Origin: Streptomyces sp. S3(2020)
GTDB taxonomy: Bacteria > Actinomycetota > Actinomycetes > Streptomycetales > Streptomycetaceae
Direction of reading: 5' to 3'
Assembly (NCBI RefSeq): GCF_013044505.1
Contig: NZ_JABERD010000010.1
Coordinates: 1 to 64,000 of the forward strand
Length of the DNA: 64,000 nucleotides
Shown: positions 10,659-18,128 of the stretch, one piece after another
Numbering within the stretch: position 1 is the stretch's first letter
How the letters are laid out: every line of letters begins with the position of its first letter
Program-made: the position numbers and the translations under genes
The notes under the pieces: model-generated
Seen by the model: only the letters and a program-made list of their open reading frames with translations
Told to the model about the DNA's origin: nothing
Database searches by the model: none

Positions 10659-11138
10659 CCGGTGGGCGTGCCCGGCACGCCGTCGGAGACCGCCGACTCC
10701 AGCAGTGGGCGGGTCTCGTCGGCGAACGGCTTCGAGCGCCAGGTTGGGCCTGGAGGGTGGCGGCCGCGGCACACTGGCACGTTCCGGGCGCTGCCGTGCT
10801 TCGCCTTCCGGTCGTGCGGAGGGGACGGCTTCGTAGAGGCGACCTGCGCGAGTTCCGGCGGCTTCGCGCGGTCGGGGATCTCGGCGGTGCTGGAAGGGCT
10901 GCGGGGGTAGCCGGTGGGCGTGCCCGGTACGCCGTCGGTTCCGGCAGTGGGTGGGTTTCGCCAGCGAACGGCTTCGAGTGCCAGTCGGGTCCGGGGGGTG
11001 GCGGCCGTGCCGCACCGGTGTACTCCGGGCGCCGCTGTGCTTCGACTTCGGGCCGTGGGGAGGGGACCGCTACGCGGGGTCGGGGATCTCGACTCCGGCA
11101 GGGGTGGGGCTCGGCGGCTTTGGGTTTCTCATGGGTGT
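10620..11138. repeat. Tandem repeat block (about 252 and 208 base units) including the LysR 3' end
   Basis: Three diverged copies of one sequence lie head to tail. The block TCxGxxATCTC...GG(A/G)GTAGCCGGTGGGCGTGCCCGG occurs at 10620 (inside the LysR gene) and at 10872, and the first part recurs at 11080. Between them, CGGGTxTCGxCxGCGAACGGCTTCGAG at about 10715 and 10958 and CTTCGxxTTCxGGxCGTG at about 10798 and 11040 are also shared. Short open frames inside the units (for example 10662-10910) encode related low-complexity peptides without ribosome sites, so I do not call them genes. The second unit has lost about 45 bases. Confidence 0.75.
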
Positions 11139-11162
11139 AGAGGTCGACGGTCCTTTTGTTTG

Positions 11163-11174
11163 AGTTACGCAACT
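11163..11174. promoter_or_regulatory. Palindrome AGTTACGCAACT upstream of orphan response regulator
   Basis: AGTT-ACGC-AACT lies about 40 bases before the regulator start at 11214, in an AT-richer patch that stands out from the repeat block. MarR and HxlR regulators use sites of this shape. A weak -35 (TTGTTT, 11156-11161) precedes it. The cognate regulator is unknown. Confidence 0.4.
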
Positions 11175-11213
11175 ACCTGTTACGGTGGTGTGAACGCGGC
11201 GAAGGGTCAGGTC

Positions 11214-11933
11214 ATGGGTGCTGCTGTCGACGAAGGGGCGTTCTCACCCCGGGGGGACGGACGCGGTGTCCTCGTCGTGACCGGGGACGCCGGTGATGCC
11301 GCTCAGCTCTCCGGGACGCTGGAGTCCGCGGGCTACCGTGTCGGCGCTACCGCGGCCAGTGCCGTCGAGGGAGCCGGGCTGCTCAGGCGGTCGCGGTTCG
11401 ACCTGGTGGTCTGGGACGCCACCCTGCCGGACAACAAGGATCTCGCCAGGGGCCGCCGCCTCGTCCTGGAGAGCCGCCCGCCCGTGCTCTTCCTGATCAC
11501 CTGCGACTACCTCCACACCCTCCTGCCCGAGCTCGGCGCGGGAACGCGGGACTACGTCACCAGGCCCTTCCAGCCCGCCGAAGTCCTCGCCAGGGCCGGG
11601 GTCCTGCTCCGAGGCCGACGTGACACCCCGGCCCCCGGGATGCCCCGCTACGGCGACCTCGTCCTGGACGACGTGACGTGCCGGGCCCAGCGCGGCGCCC
11701 GGTCCCTCGACCTGACCCCCGCCGAGTACCGGCTCCTGCGCCACCTGCTGGTCAACGCCGGCCAGGTGCTGTCGAAGGAGCAGATCAGCCGGCAGGTCTG
11801 GAACGACTCCCGTGCCACCGAGGCCATCGAGAAACTCGTCTCCCGGCTACGGCAGAAGGTCGACCAGGAGGACACCGCCCTCATCCACACGCGCCGCGGC
11901 TTCGGCTACGTCTTCGGCCGAACCGGCGGGTGA
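11214..11933 (+). CDS. OmpR-family orphan response regulator with atypical receiver
   Basis: The 239-residue product has an N-terminal receiver-like domain and a C-terminal OmpR/PhoB winged helix (LDLTPAEYRLLRHLLVNAGQVLSKEQISRQVW; HTRRGFGYVF at the end). The phosphoacceptor Asp68 is kept (DLVVWDATLPD), but the acidic pocket at the end of strand 1 is VVTGD rather than a DD pair, and the normally invariant lysine of DYVTKPF is arginine (Arg117). No histidine kinase is adjacent. It may therefore work without phosphorylation, as known atypical receivers do. Start at ATG 11214 with AAGGG upstream; a GTG at 11190 is an alternative. Confidence 0.85.
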   Translation: MGAAVDEGAFSPRGDGRGVLVVTGDAGDAAQLSGTLESAGYRVGATAASAVEGAGLLRRSRFDLVVWDATLPDNKDLARGRRLVLESRPPVLFLITCDYLHTLLPELGAGTRDYVTRPFQPAEVLARAGVLLRGRRDTPAPGMPRYGDLVLDDVTCRAQRGARSLDLTPAEYRLLRHLLVNAGQVLSKEQISRQVWNDSRATEAIEKLVSRLRQKVDQEDTALIHTRRGFGYVFGRTGG

Positions 11934-12033
11934 CGGCACCCCCTAAAGCACCCCCCCAAGGTGCCCCTCAAGGCGCCCCCTCAAAGGCCCTTTCGCGGGC
12001 TGTCCGGAAGAAGTCAGATTCCCTCGCTTGCAT

Positions 12034-12061
12034 ACAGGTGGTCGCACGTCCGACCACCTGT
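12034..12061. promoter_or_regulatory. Perfect 11-bp-arm palindrome upstream of VOC-SDR operon
   Basis: ACAGGTGGTCG at 12034-12044 is repeated exactly inverted at 12051-12061, with a six-base spacer. It sits 45 bases before the VOC start. The inner GTGGTCG...CGACCAC resembles GntR/FadR-type operators, but no GntR gene is in the window. As a hairpin it could also form in the leader RNA. Confidence 0.6.
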
Positions 12062-12105
12062 TTCCGGTCTCCGCCCCCGCGCGGACCAGCACCCGAGGAG
12101 CCGCC

Positions 12106-12576
12106 ATGCCTCCCCTCCTGAAACCCGAGGACCAGTTCCACGTCGGCATCGTCGCCGAGGACCTGCAAGCCACGAAGGACCAGCTCTCCCAGCTGTTCGG
12201 CATCGAGTGGTGCGAGGAGATGGGCGGCCCCATCGAGGTGACCCTGCCGACCGGTGACACCGTCCTCGACTTCCGGTGCGCCTACTCGCGCTCGTCGAGC
12301 GACGCGCCCCGGCTGGAGATCGTCCGGCGTATCCCCGGCACCCTCTGGGAGCCGACGCCCGGTTCCGGCATCCACCACTTCGGCTACTGGTCCGACGACG
12401 TCGCGGCCGACACCGCCGCACTCGAACGCCACGGATACGTGACCGAGGCGACCCGCAAGGGACCCGACGGCTCCCTGTTCTTCGCGTATCTGCGCAGCGG
12501 CGGCCAGACGGGCTTCCGGGTCGAACTGGTCGACAGGGCGGCCAGGCCGTCCCTGGAACGCGCCTGGGCCCAGTAG
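12106..12576 (+). CDS. VOC-family protein (glyoxalase_4 type)
   Basis: A 156-residue protein with the paired beta-alpha-beta-beta-beta modules of the vicinal-oxygen-chelate superfamily. The putative metal-site histidine is in DQFHVGIVAEDL (residue 12), and a second in GIHHFGYWSDD. The end RVELVD is the usual final strand. Start is ATG 12106 with GAGGAG 6 bases upstream. Proteins of this subtype are often annotated as lactoylglutathione-lyase-like, and several occur in aromatic or steroid degradation. It is followed after 51 bases by an SDR gene and both probably form one transcript behind the palindrome at 12034. Confidence 0.85.
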   Translation: MPPLLKPEDQFHVGIVAEDLQATKDQLSQLFGIEWCEEMGGPIEVTLPTGDTVLDFRCAYSRSSSDAPRLEIVRRIPGTLWEPTPGSGIHHFGYWSDDVAADTAALERHGYVTEATRKGPDGSLFFAYLRSGGQTGFRVELVDRAARPSLERAWAQ

Positions 12577-12627
12577 GCCCGCCCGCACCCCACCCACGAC
12601 ACCCGAGACCTTTCCTGAGGAGTGACC

Positions 12628-13449
12628 ATGACGACCGTAGGCATAGCCACCGGAGCCGGACGCGGAATGGGCGAGGAGTGCGCGCGACGGCTCGCCGACA
12701 TGGTGGACGTACTGCTGCTCGTCGACCGCGACGAGGCGGGCGCGGCGGCGGTCGCGAAGGACCTGAACGACGCCGGCCACCGGGCCACCGCGGAGGCCTT
12801 CGTGCTCGACGTCACCGACCGCGAGGGACTCGCCCGGCTCGCCGCGAGGGTCGCCGAATTCGGCACGCTCCGGGCCGTCGCCCACGCCGCCGGCATCTCG
12901 CCCACCATGGCCGACTGGCGCCGCATCTTCGAGGTCGACCTCGTCGGCACCGCGGCCCTCGCCGAGGCCCTGCGCCCGCTGGCCACCGAGGGAACGGCCC
13001 ACGTCTACTTCGCCTCCATGTCCCCGCTGCTCGCCGGGATCGACCCCCCCCCCGAGGTCGCCGCGATCCTCGACGACCCGCTCCAGCCGGACTTCCTGGA
13101 CAAGATCCGCGACGCCGTCGGCCCGGACCTGGAGAACACCGCGTACGCCTACCCGTGGGCCAAGCACGGCGTACACCGGTTCGCCCGCAAGGAGGCGGTA
13201 CGGCTCGGACCGGTCGGCGCCCGCGCCTGCTCCCTCTCACCCGGCGTCATCGACACCCCGCAGGGCCGCCAGGAAGCCGCGCGGCACGCGTCGATGCAGC
13301 GGCTGATCGACGCGACACCGCTCGGCCGCACCGGACAGTCGCAGGAGGTCGCGGCCGTCGTCGCCTTCATGCTCTCCGACGAGGCGAGCTTCCTGAGCGG
13401 CATCGACATCCTGGTCGACGGAGGCGTCCACGCCGCCGTACGCGGATAG
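12628..13449 (+). CDS. Short-chain dehydrogenase/reductase
   Basis: The 273-residue protein has the SDR cofactor motif TGAGRGMG (residues 8-15), an acidic residue after strand 2 (VDRDE, favouring NAD), the catalytic Ser at about 130-132 and Tyr175-x3-Lys179 in YAYPWAK. SPGVIDTP and the C-terminal GIDILVDGG are also standard. The NNAG motif is altered to AHAAGIS. Start is ATG 12628, six bases after GAGGAG; a GTG six bases earlier is less likely. Co-transcription with the VOC gene suggests a small oxidation module for a hydroxylated substrate; the substrate is not known. Confidence 0.88.
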   Translation: MTTVGIATGAGRGMGEECARRLADMVDVLLLVDRDEAGAAAVAKDLNDAGHRATAEAFVLDVTDREGLARLAARVAEFGTLRAVAHAAGISPTMADWRRIFEVDLVGTAALAEALRPLATEGTAHVYFASMSPLLAGIDPPPEVAAILDDPLQPDFLDKIRDAVGPDLENTAYAYPWAKHGVHRFARKEAVRLGPVGARACSLSPGVIDTPQGRQEAARHASMQRLIDATPLGRTGQSQEVAAVVAFMLSDEASFLSGIDILVDGGVHAAVRG

Positions 13450-13477
13450 TCACGCCGTCGCACAGGGGACAGTCAGA

Positions 13478-13529
13478 CCGCCTTCCGACCCCGCCTTCCG
13501 ACCCCGCCCTCCGGCCCCGCCTTCCGCCG
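13478..13529. repeat. 13-bp tandem repeat, four copies
   Basis: The unit ACCGCCTTCCGAC (with CCCGCCCTCCGGC variants) is repeated four times in the gap between the SDR and lacI-type genes. It is pyrimidine-rich on the + strand and non-coding. Confidence 0.6.
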
Positions 13530-13554
13530 TCCAGGCGAGGCGGGGCCGTTGCGC

Positions 13555-13568
13555 GGGAAACGTTCCCC
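13555..13568. promoter_or_regulatory. LacI-type operator copy at the 3' end of the LacI gene
   Basis: GGGAAACGTTCCCC, a 14-base near-palindrome around AACGTT, lies nine bases after the stop of the LacI gene. It matches the three AACGTT sites in the intergenic region at 14.6-14.9 kb and could support looping. Confidence 0.5.
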
Positions 13569-13576
13569 GAGACGCC

Positions 13577-14614
13577 CTACTCCGCCAGCCGTGCCGTGGA
13601 CCGCCGCGCCACGAGCGTGGGGGAGAGGATGACCTGGGCCGAGCGGCGGCCGCGGTCGGCGATCCGTTCCAGGAGGAGGCGGACGGCGTTCCTGCCCAGT
13701 TCACGGCCGGCCTGGTCGACGCTGGTGAGGGAGATCGGGCCGAACGCGGCGAACGTGGTGTTGTCGTAGCCGGCCACCGAGAGGTCGCCCGGCACGGACA
13801 GTCCGGCCTCGGCGACCGCCTCCAGTACGCCCATGGCCACGATGTCCGCTCCGGCGAAGACGGCCGTGGGCCGGACCTGACGGTCCAGCAGTTCCCGCGC
13901 GCCCCGGTAGCCGCCCTCCTGGGTGTAGCTGGTGGAGATCACGTCGGTCCACTCCTCCAGCCCGTGCTCCCGCATCGCCCTGCGGTAACCGTCGGCGCGC
14001 CGGGCGTTGGGCATCTCGGAGAGGCGTGTCGGGTCGGTCTCGTGATGTTCGATGTGGGCGATCCGGCGGTGCCCGAGCGCGGCGAGGTGGCCGACGACCA
14101 GGGCCGCGCCCTCGACATCGTCGTCGGCCACGGTGTCGTACGACGGAGAGGAGCCGTGCCGGCCGACGACCACGGTCGGGACGGCGGTCCCGACGCGTTC
14201 AAGACGGGCACGTGAGGACACCGGTGCGACCAGGATGATGCCGTCCATGCCGCGGTCGATCATCGCCTCGGTGACGCGTGCCTCCGCCTTCTCCCCGTTG
14301 CATCCCGGGCCCAGGAACACCTGGTACTCGGTGTCCTCCAGCGAGGCGGTGACGCCGTCGAGGATCTCGGGGAAGAACGGGTTGCGGATGTCGGGCAGCA
14401 TCACGCCGATGGTGTAGGTCTGGCCGCGCAGGCCCCGGGCGCCCGCATGGGGGCGGTAGCCCAGCTCGTCGATCGCGCGGCGCACCTTCGCGCGCATCTC
14501 GGGGCTCGCCCCGTAGGCGTTGCGCAGCACCTTGGACACTGCGGTGGTCGACACCTGGGCGTGGCGGGCGACGTCGACGATGGTGACCCTGCGACGCGGT
14601 GCTGGCGGCTCCAT
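13577..14614 (-). CDS. LacI-family regulator of the rhamnoside uptake operon
   Basis: The 345-residue protein begins with the LacI DNA-binding helix set (VTIVDVARHAQVSTTAVSKVLRNAYGASPEMRAKVRRAIDELGY), including the hinge, followed by a sugar-binding core (TIGVMLPDIRNPFFPEILDGV; SVAGYDNTTFAAFGPISLTSVDQ). Start ATG 14614 has GGCAAGG upstream; the frame is open to 14716 but that part is promoter DNA. It is divergent from the ABC-transporter operon, and AACGTT palindromes flank both promoters, so it probably represses that operon and itself until an inducing sugar binds. Confidence 0.9.
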   Translation of the reverse strand: MEPPAPRRRVTIVDVARHAQVSTTAVSKVLRNAYGASPEMRAKVRRAIDELGYRPHAGARGLRGQTYTIGVMLPDIRNPFFPEILDGVTASLEDTEYQVFLGPGCNGEKAEARVTEAMIDRGMDGIILVAPVSSRARLERVGTAVPTVVVGRHGSSPSYDTVADDDVEGAALVVGHLAALGHRRIAHIEHHETDPTRLSEMPNARRADGYRRAMREHGLEEWTDVISTSYTQEGGYRGARELLDRQVRPTAVFAGADIVAMGVLEAVAEAGLSVPGDLSVAGYDNTTFAAFGPISLTSVDQAGRELGRNAVRLLLERIADRGRRSAQVILSPTLVARRSTARLAE

Positions 14615-14631
14615 CCGGTCCTTGCCTCTCC

Positions 14632-14645
14632 GGGAAACGTTGCCG
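14632..14645. promoter_or_regulatory. LacI-type operator (lacI promoter side)
   Basis: GGGAAACGTTGCCG, 18 bases upstream of the LacI start codon, is centred on AACGTT and matches the neighbouring sites. It would serve autoregulation. Confidence 0.6.
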
Positions 14646-14737
14646 CCGAGTGTAGGACGGATTCCCGGTTCCAAGACCGTCTTCGGCGAGAGGTCCTGAC
14701 TTCGCCCCCGTAACAAAGACGCAGTGTGCGCGGCATC

Positions 14738-14766
14738 TTGACGTCACGCGGGAGGCTCCTTAAGGT
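14738..14766 (+). promoter_or_regulatory. Promoter of the sugar ABC-transporter operon
   Basis: TTGACG (14738-14743) and TAAGGT (14761-14766) are separated by exactly 17 bases, one of the best housekeeping-type promoters in the window. The transcript would begin near 14773, and the operator at 14781-14794 lies immediately downstream where a LacI repressor would block it. Confidence 0.65.
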
Positions 14767-14780
14767 CTGGCACACCCTTT

Positions 14781-14794
14781 GGGGAACGTTACCC
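14781..14794. promoter_or_regulatory. LacI-type operator overlapping the ABC operon start region
   Basis: GGGGAACGTTACCC is centred on AACGTT, just downstream of the promoter at 14738-14766. Confidence 0.65.
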
Positions 14795-14849
14795 ACACAC
14801 ACCGTCGACCCAAGCCGTCCGATCGGACCAGACCCGTTCGGCGATCTGT

Positions 14850-14863
14850 TTGAAACGTTTCAA
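14850..14863. promoter_or_regulatory. Perfect LacI-type palindrome before the first permease
   Basis: TTGAAACGTTTCAA is a perfect 14-base palindrome, ending three bases before the AAAGGAGG ribosome site of the permease at 14879. Confidence 0.7.
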
Positions 14864-14878
14864 GAAAGGAGGTCGTAG

Positions 14879-15799
14879 ATGACTCCGAGTCCCAGTCCCA
14901 GTCCCACTCCCACCCCACGCGTCCGTCGGGCGCGCTCCGTGGCCCCGTGGTGGTTCGCGCTGCCCGCGATGCTGCTGTTCGCCTTCGTGGTCCTGGTGCC
15001 GAGTGTTCGTGGCGTCTACTACGCCTTCACCGACTGGGACGGTCTCGATCCCGACTTCTCGTTCGTCGGCCTGGACAACTTCACCGCCATGTTCAGCGAC
15101 TCGGACGCCACCCGGGCCATCTGGCAGACGCTGCTGATCGCCGTGTCGATCACGGTCGTCCAGAACGCCGTGGGTCTGCTGCTGGCGCTGGGCGTCAACT
15201 CGGCCATCAGGTCCCGCAACGTACTGCGGGTGTTCCTGTTCGCCCCGGCCGTGATCACCCCGATCGTCACCGCCTACCTCTGGCGCAACCTGCTGGGGCC
15301 CGACGGCGCGGTCAACAGCCTGCTGGGCGCGGCGGGCCTCGACGGCTCGCGGCAGGACTGGCTGGGCAGTCCGCGGCTCGCCCTGTGGTCGGTGATCGGG
15401 GTGATCGTCTGGCAGTACGCGGGCTACTCGATGGTCATCTTCGTGGCGGGACTCCAGTCGGTGCCCAAGGAGGTCCACGAGGCGGCGGCCATCGACGGGG
15501 CGGGCCCGGTGCGGCGCTTCTGGTCGGTCACACGCCCGCTGCTGGCCCCCGCCCTCACCATCAACCTGATGCTGTCGATCATCGGCGGCATCAAACTCTT
15601 CGACCAGGTCTACGCGTTGACGGGCGGCGGCCCCGGCCACGCCACCGACACCCTCTCCACCCTCATCTACAAGGACGCCTTCGCGCTCGGCGAGTTCGGC
15701 TACAGCATCGCCCTCGCGGTCGTCCTCACGATCATCGTGGCGGTCGTCTCGACCGGTCAGTACCTCGTGCTGTCCCGCAACGAGAGGACCATGTCATGA
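14879..15799 (+). CDS. ABC sugar permease, MalF-type
   Basis: The 306-residue protein has six predicted membrane helices and the inner-membrane-protein EAA loop (EVHEAAAIDGAGPVRRFWSVTRPLL), which docks the ATPase. It starts at ATG 14879 after a strong AAAGGAGG. The N-terminus contains a short repetitive Pro-Ser-rich stretch (TPSPSPSPTPTPR). First gene of the operon and overlapping the second permease by four bases (ATGA), it forms the transmembrane heterodimer of a carbohydrate uptake system (CUT1 type). The rhamnosidase downstream suggests a rhamnoside or its product as substrate. Confidence 0.92.
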   Translation: MTPSPSPSPTPTPRVRRARSVAPWWFALPAMLLFAFVVLVPSVRGVYYAFTDWDGLDPDFSFVGLDNFTAMFSDSDATRAIWQTLLIAVSITVVQNAVGLLLALGVNSAIRSRNVLRVFLFAPAVITPIVTAYLWRNLLGPDGAVNSLLGAAGLDGSRQDWLGSPRLALWSVIGVIVWQYAGYSMVIFVAGLQSVPKEVHEAAAIDGAGPVRRFWSVTRPLLAPALTINLMLSIIGGIKLFDQVYALTGGGPGHATDTLSTLIYKDAFALGEFGYSIALAVVLTIIVAVVSTGQYLVLSRNERTMS

Positions 15800-16617
15800 T
15801 CCGCTACCGCCGCCGCACCCTCGTGCTGGAACTCGCGATGATCGCCGCCGCCCTGGTCGTGGGTTTCCCGGTGTACGTCCTGGTCAACCTGGCCCTGCGG
15901 CCGGCGTCGGACACCTCCTCACCGATCAGCCCGACCACCTCGCCCACCCTCGACAACTTCACCCAGGCCTGGCGACAGGGCGCGCTGGGCGGGGCGTTGG
16001 CCAACAGCGTGCTGGTGACGGTGTGCAGCGTCGCCGTCGTGCTGGCCGTCTCCTCGCTCGCCGCGTACCCGCTGGCCCGCGTCACGGCCCGCTGGTCACG
16101 AGGCACGTATCTGCTGTTCCTCCTCGGCCTGGTCCTGCCCTTCCAACTGGCCGCCCTGCCGCTGTACCAGACCATGCGCGACATGGGCCTGCTCGGCACC
16201 CCCTGGGCCCTGGTCCTCTTCTACTCCGGCCTCCAGGTGCCGTTCACCGTCTTCCTCTACGTCGGCTTCCTGCGCGCCCTGCCACGGGACTTCGAGGACG
16301 CCGCCCTGATCGACGGCTGCACACCGCTCCAGGGCTTCCGTCACATCGTCCTGCCGATGCTCAGACCGATCACGGTGACCGCCCTCGTGCTCAACACGGT
16401 CGCCGTCTGGAACGACTTCTTCACCCCGCTGCTGTACCTCAGCGGCAGCGCCCAGCAGACCCTGCCGGTCGCCATCGCCGGGTTCGTCGGCCAGTACGTC
16501 ACCGACTGGAACCTCATCTTCGCCGCACTGGTGATCAGCATCCTGCCCGTCCTGTTCGTCTACTTCCTGCTCCAGCGCAGCATCATCAACGGCTTCGCGG
16601 GAGGGCTGCGCGGATGA
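15796..16617 (+). CDS. ABC sugar permease, MalG-type
   Basis: A 273-residue six-helix permease with the EAA loop FEDAALIDGCTPLQGFRHIVLPML. Start is ATG 15796 inside the stop of the first permease (ATGA overlap), so translation is coupled. Segments LGLVLPFQLAALPLYQTMRD and VPFTVFLYVGFLRALP are characteristic of CUT1 MalG-like subunits. No ABC ATPase gene follows; in streptomycetes the multitask ATPase MsiK usually energises such transporters, which is inferred here. Confidence 0.92.
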   Translation: MIRYRRRTLVLELAMIAAALVVGFPVYVLVNLALRPASDTSSPISPTTSPTLDNFTQAWRQGALGGALANSVLVTVCSVAVVLAVSSLAAYPLARVTARWSRGTYLLFLLGLVLPFQLAALPLYQTMRDMGLLGTPWALVLFYSGLQVPFTVFLYVGFLRALPRDFEDAALIDGCTPLQGFRHIVLPMLRPITVTALVLNTVAVWNDFFTPLLYLSGSAQQTLPVAIAGFVGQYVTDWNLIFAALVISILPVLFVYFLLQRSIINGFAGGLRG

Positions 16618-16672
16618 CACCCGACACCCGTCCGGCACCGAGGCCCGGTGGCTCTTCCCCGAGGGGGACAAC

Positions 16673-17938
16673 ATGAAGACACGCAAACTGCCGGTACTGA
16701 TAGCCGCGTTGACGGCCGGCGCCCTGCTGGCCGCCTGTAGCGGCGGCACCGGGGCCGGGGAATCCGGCGGTGGTTCGAAGACGCTGACGCTGGCGTCGAT
16801 CGACCAGGGGTCGGTCGAGGACGTCGTCAAGGCGTTCGAGAAGGCCAACCCCGGAGTCAAGGTCCGCTACACCACCAGCGGCGCCGACCAGTACCAGCAG
16901 CAGATCCGCACCCAGCTGTCCTCGGGCACCGCACCGGACGTGATGTCGGTGTGGCCCGGCAACGGCAACCCGGGCGCCACGGTCGTCCTGGCGAAGCCCG
17001 GCTATCTGCGCGACCTGTCGGACCAGCCCTGGGCCGCGAAGATGCCCGACGCCATCAAGACCGTCGCCCAGTACGAGGGCAGGACGTACGACGCGATCTT
17101 CGGGCAGAACGGCATCGGCGCCGTCTACAACCAGCAGGCCATGGCGAAGGCGGGCCTCACCCCGCCCGACACCTGGACCGGCCTGCTGGCCTTCTGCAAG
17201 GCCGCGAAGGCCAAGGGAACCCCCGCCTTCGCCCTCGGCAACCAGGACAACTGGGTGACCCAGCTGGTCCTGTACGCGCTGGTCGCCACCACCGTCTACG
17301 GCGAGGACCGTGACTTCGACCGGCACATGCAGTCGGGCCGGGCCACCTTCGCCAAGTCGCGGTGGTCCACCGCCCTCGACAAGTACCTGACGATGGAGAA
17401 GACCGGCTGCTTCCAGAAGGACCCGCTGGGCACCAACTACGAAGCCAGCCAGGCCCTCGCGGCCACCGGCAGGACCCTCGGCATCATCCAGGGCAACTGG
17501 GTGATCGCCCTCCTGAAGGGCAAGAACCCGCAGGGCACCTTCACGCTCCGGGCGCTCCCCGCCACCGACGACCCGTCCCGGACCCTCGTCCCGGCAGCCG
17601 CGGGCGCCGGCTACGGCGTCAACGCCAAGGCGAAGAACGAGGAACTCGCCCTGAAGTTCGTGAACTTCGTGATGTCGCCCCAGGGCATGAACCTGTTCGT
17701 CAAGAAGCAGGGCGGACTGCCCAGCCTGCCGGACACGGGATACACGGTGGACCCGTCGCTGGCCGAACTGTCCGAGTTCATCACCTCGAACCGCACGGTG
17801 CCGTTCATGGACCAGCTGTGGCCCAACGCGAAGGTCCAGCAGACCATGCTCGCCGGTCTCCAGGAGATCTTCAGCGGCCAGTCCACCCCCGACAAGCTCC
17901 TCGACGAGATGGACACCGACTACAAGGCCGGGAGCTGA
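16673..17938 (+). CDS. Extracellular sugar-binding lipoprotein of the ABC importer
   Basis: The 421-residue protein has a lipoprotein signal (MKTRK, hydrophobic core, lipobox LAAC with Cys22) and a Gly/Ser linker, then a family-1 solute-binding fold (TLTLASIDQGSVEDVVKAFEKANPGVKVRY; SGTAPDVMSVWPGN). It delivers the oligosaccharide to the two permeases just upstream (55-base gap). The order permease-permease-binding protein is inverted compared with most CUT1 operons. The next gene, a secreted GH78 enzyme, points to rhamnose-containing ligands. Confidence 0.9.
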   Translation: MKTRKLPVLIAALTAGALLAACSGGTGAGESGGGSKTLTLASIDQGSVEDVVKAFEKANPGVKVRYTTSGADQYQQQIRTQLSSGTAPDVMSVWPGNGNPGATVVLAKPGYLRDLSDQPWAAKMPDAIKTVAQYEGRTYDAIFGQNGIGAVYNQQAMAKAGLTPPDTWTGLLAFCKAAKAKGTPAFALGNQDNWVTQLVLYALVATTVYGEDRDFDRHMQSGRATFAKSRWSTALDKYLTMEKTGCFQKDPLGTNYEASQALAATGRTLGIIQGNWVIALLKGKNPQGTFTLRALPATDDPSRTLVPAAAGAGYGVNAKAKNEELALKFVNFVMSPQGMNLFVKKQGGLPSLPDTGYTVDPSLAELSEFITSNRTVPFMDQLWPNAKVQQTMLAGLQEIFSGQSTPDKLLDEMDTDYKAGS

Positions 17939-17939
17939 C

Positions 17940-17964
17940 CATGCCCGACATCGTGACGGGCATG
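17940..17964 (+). terminator. Hairpin after the binding-protein gene
   Basis: CATGCCCG (17940-17947) and CGGGCATG (17957-17964) form an 8-bp stem with a nine-base loop immediately after the stop codon. It could partly terminate transcription or protect the upstream mRNA before the rhamnosidase gene; the 165 bases that follow hold no gene. Confidence 0.5.
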
Positions 17965-18128
17965 TTGAGCCGTGGACGGAAGGTCGGCACCACGGCGGTC
18001 CCCGCGGCGGGCCTGGCCGCGGACGGCCCTGCGCACGAGCCGCTTGGCGCCGACGACCGCACACCCCATGCCGTCGGTTCGGGGCGGCACATGTCCACCA
18101 CGAGTGACACCACCGAGAGGACCAGGGC

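Noticed and set aside
10662..10910. A small 82-residue gene in the repeat block
   Set aside because: It is one unit of the tandem repeat, has no ribosome site and its relative in the next unit is out of step.
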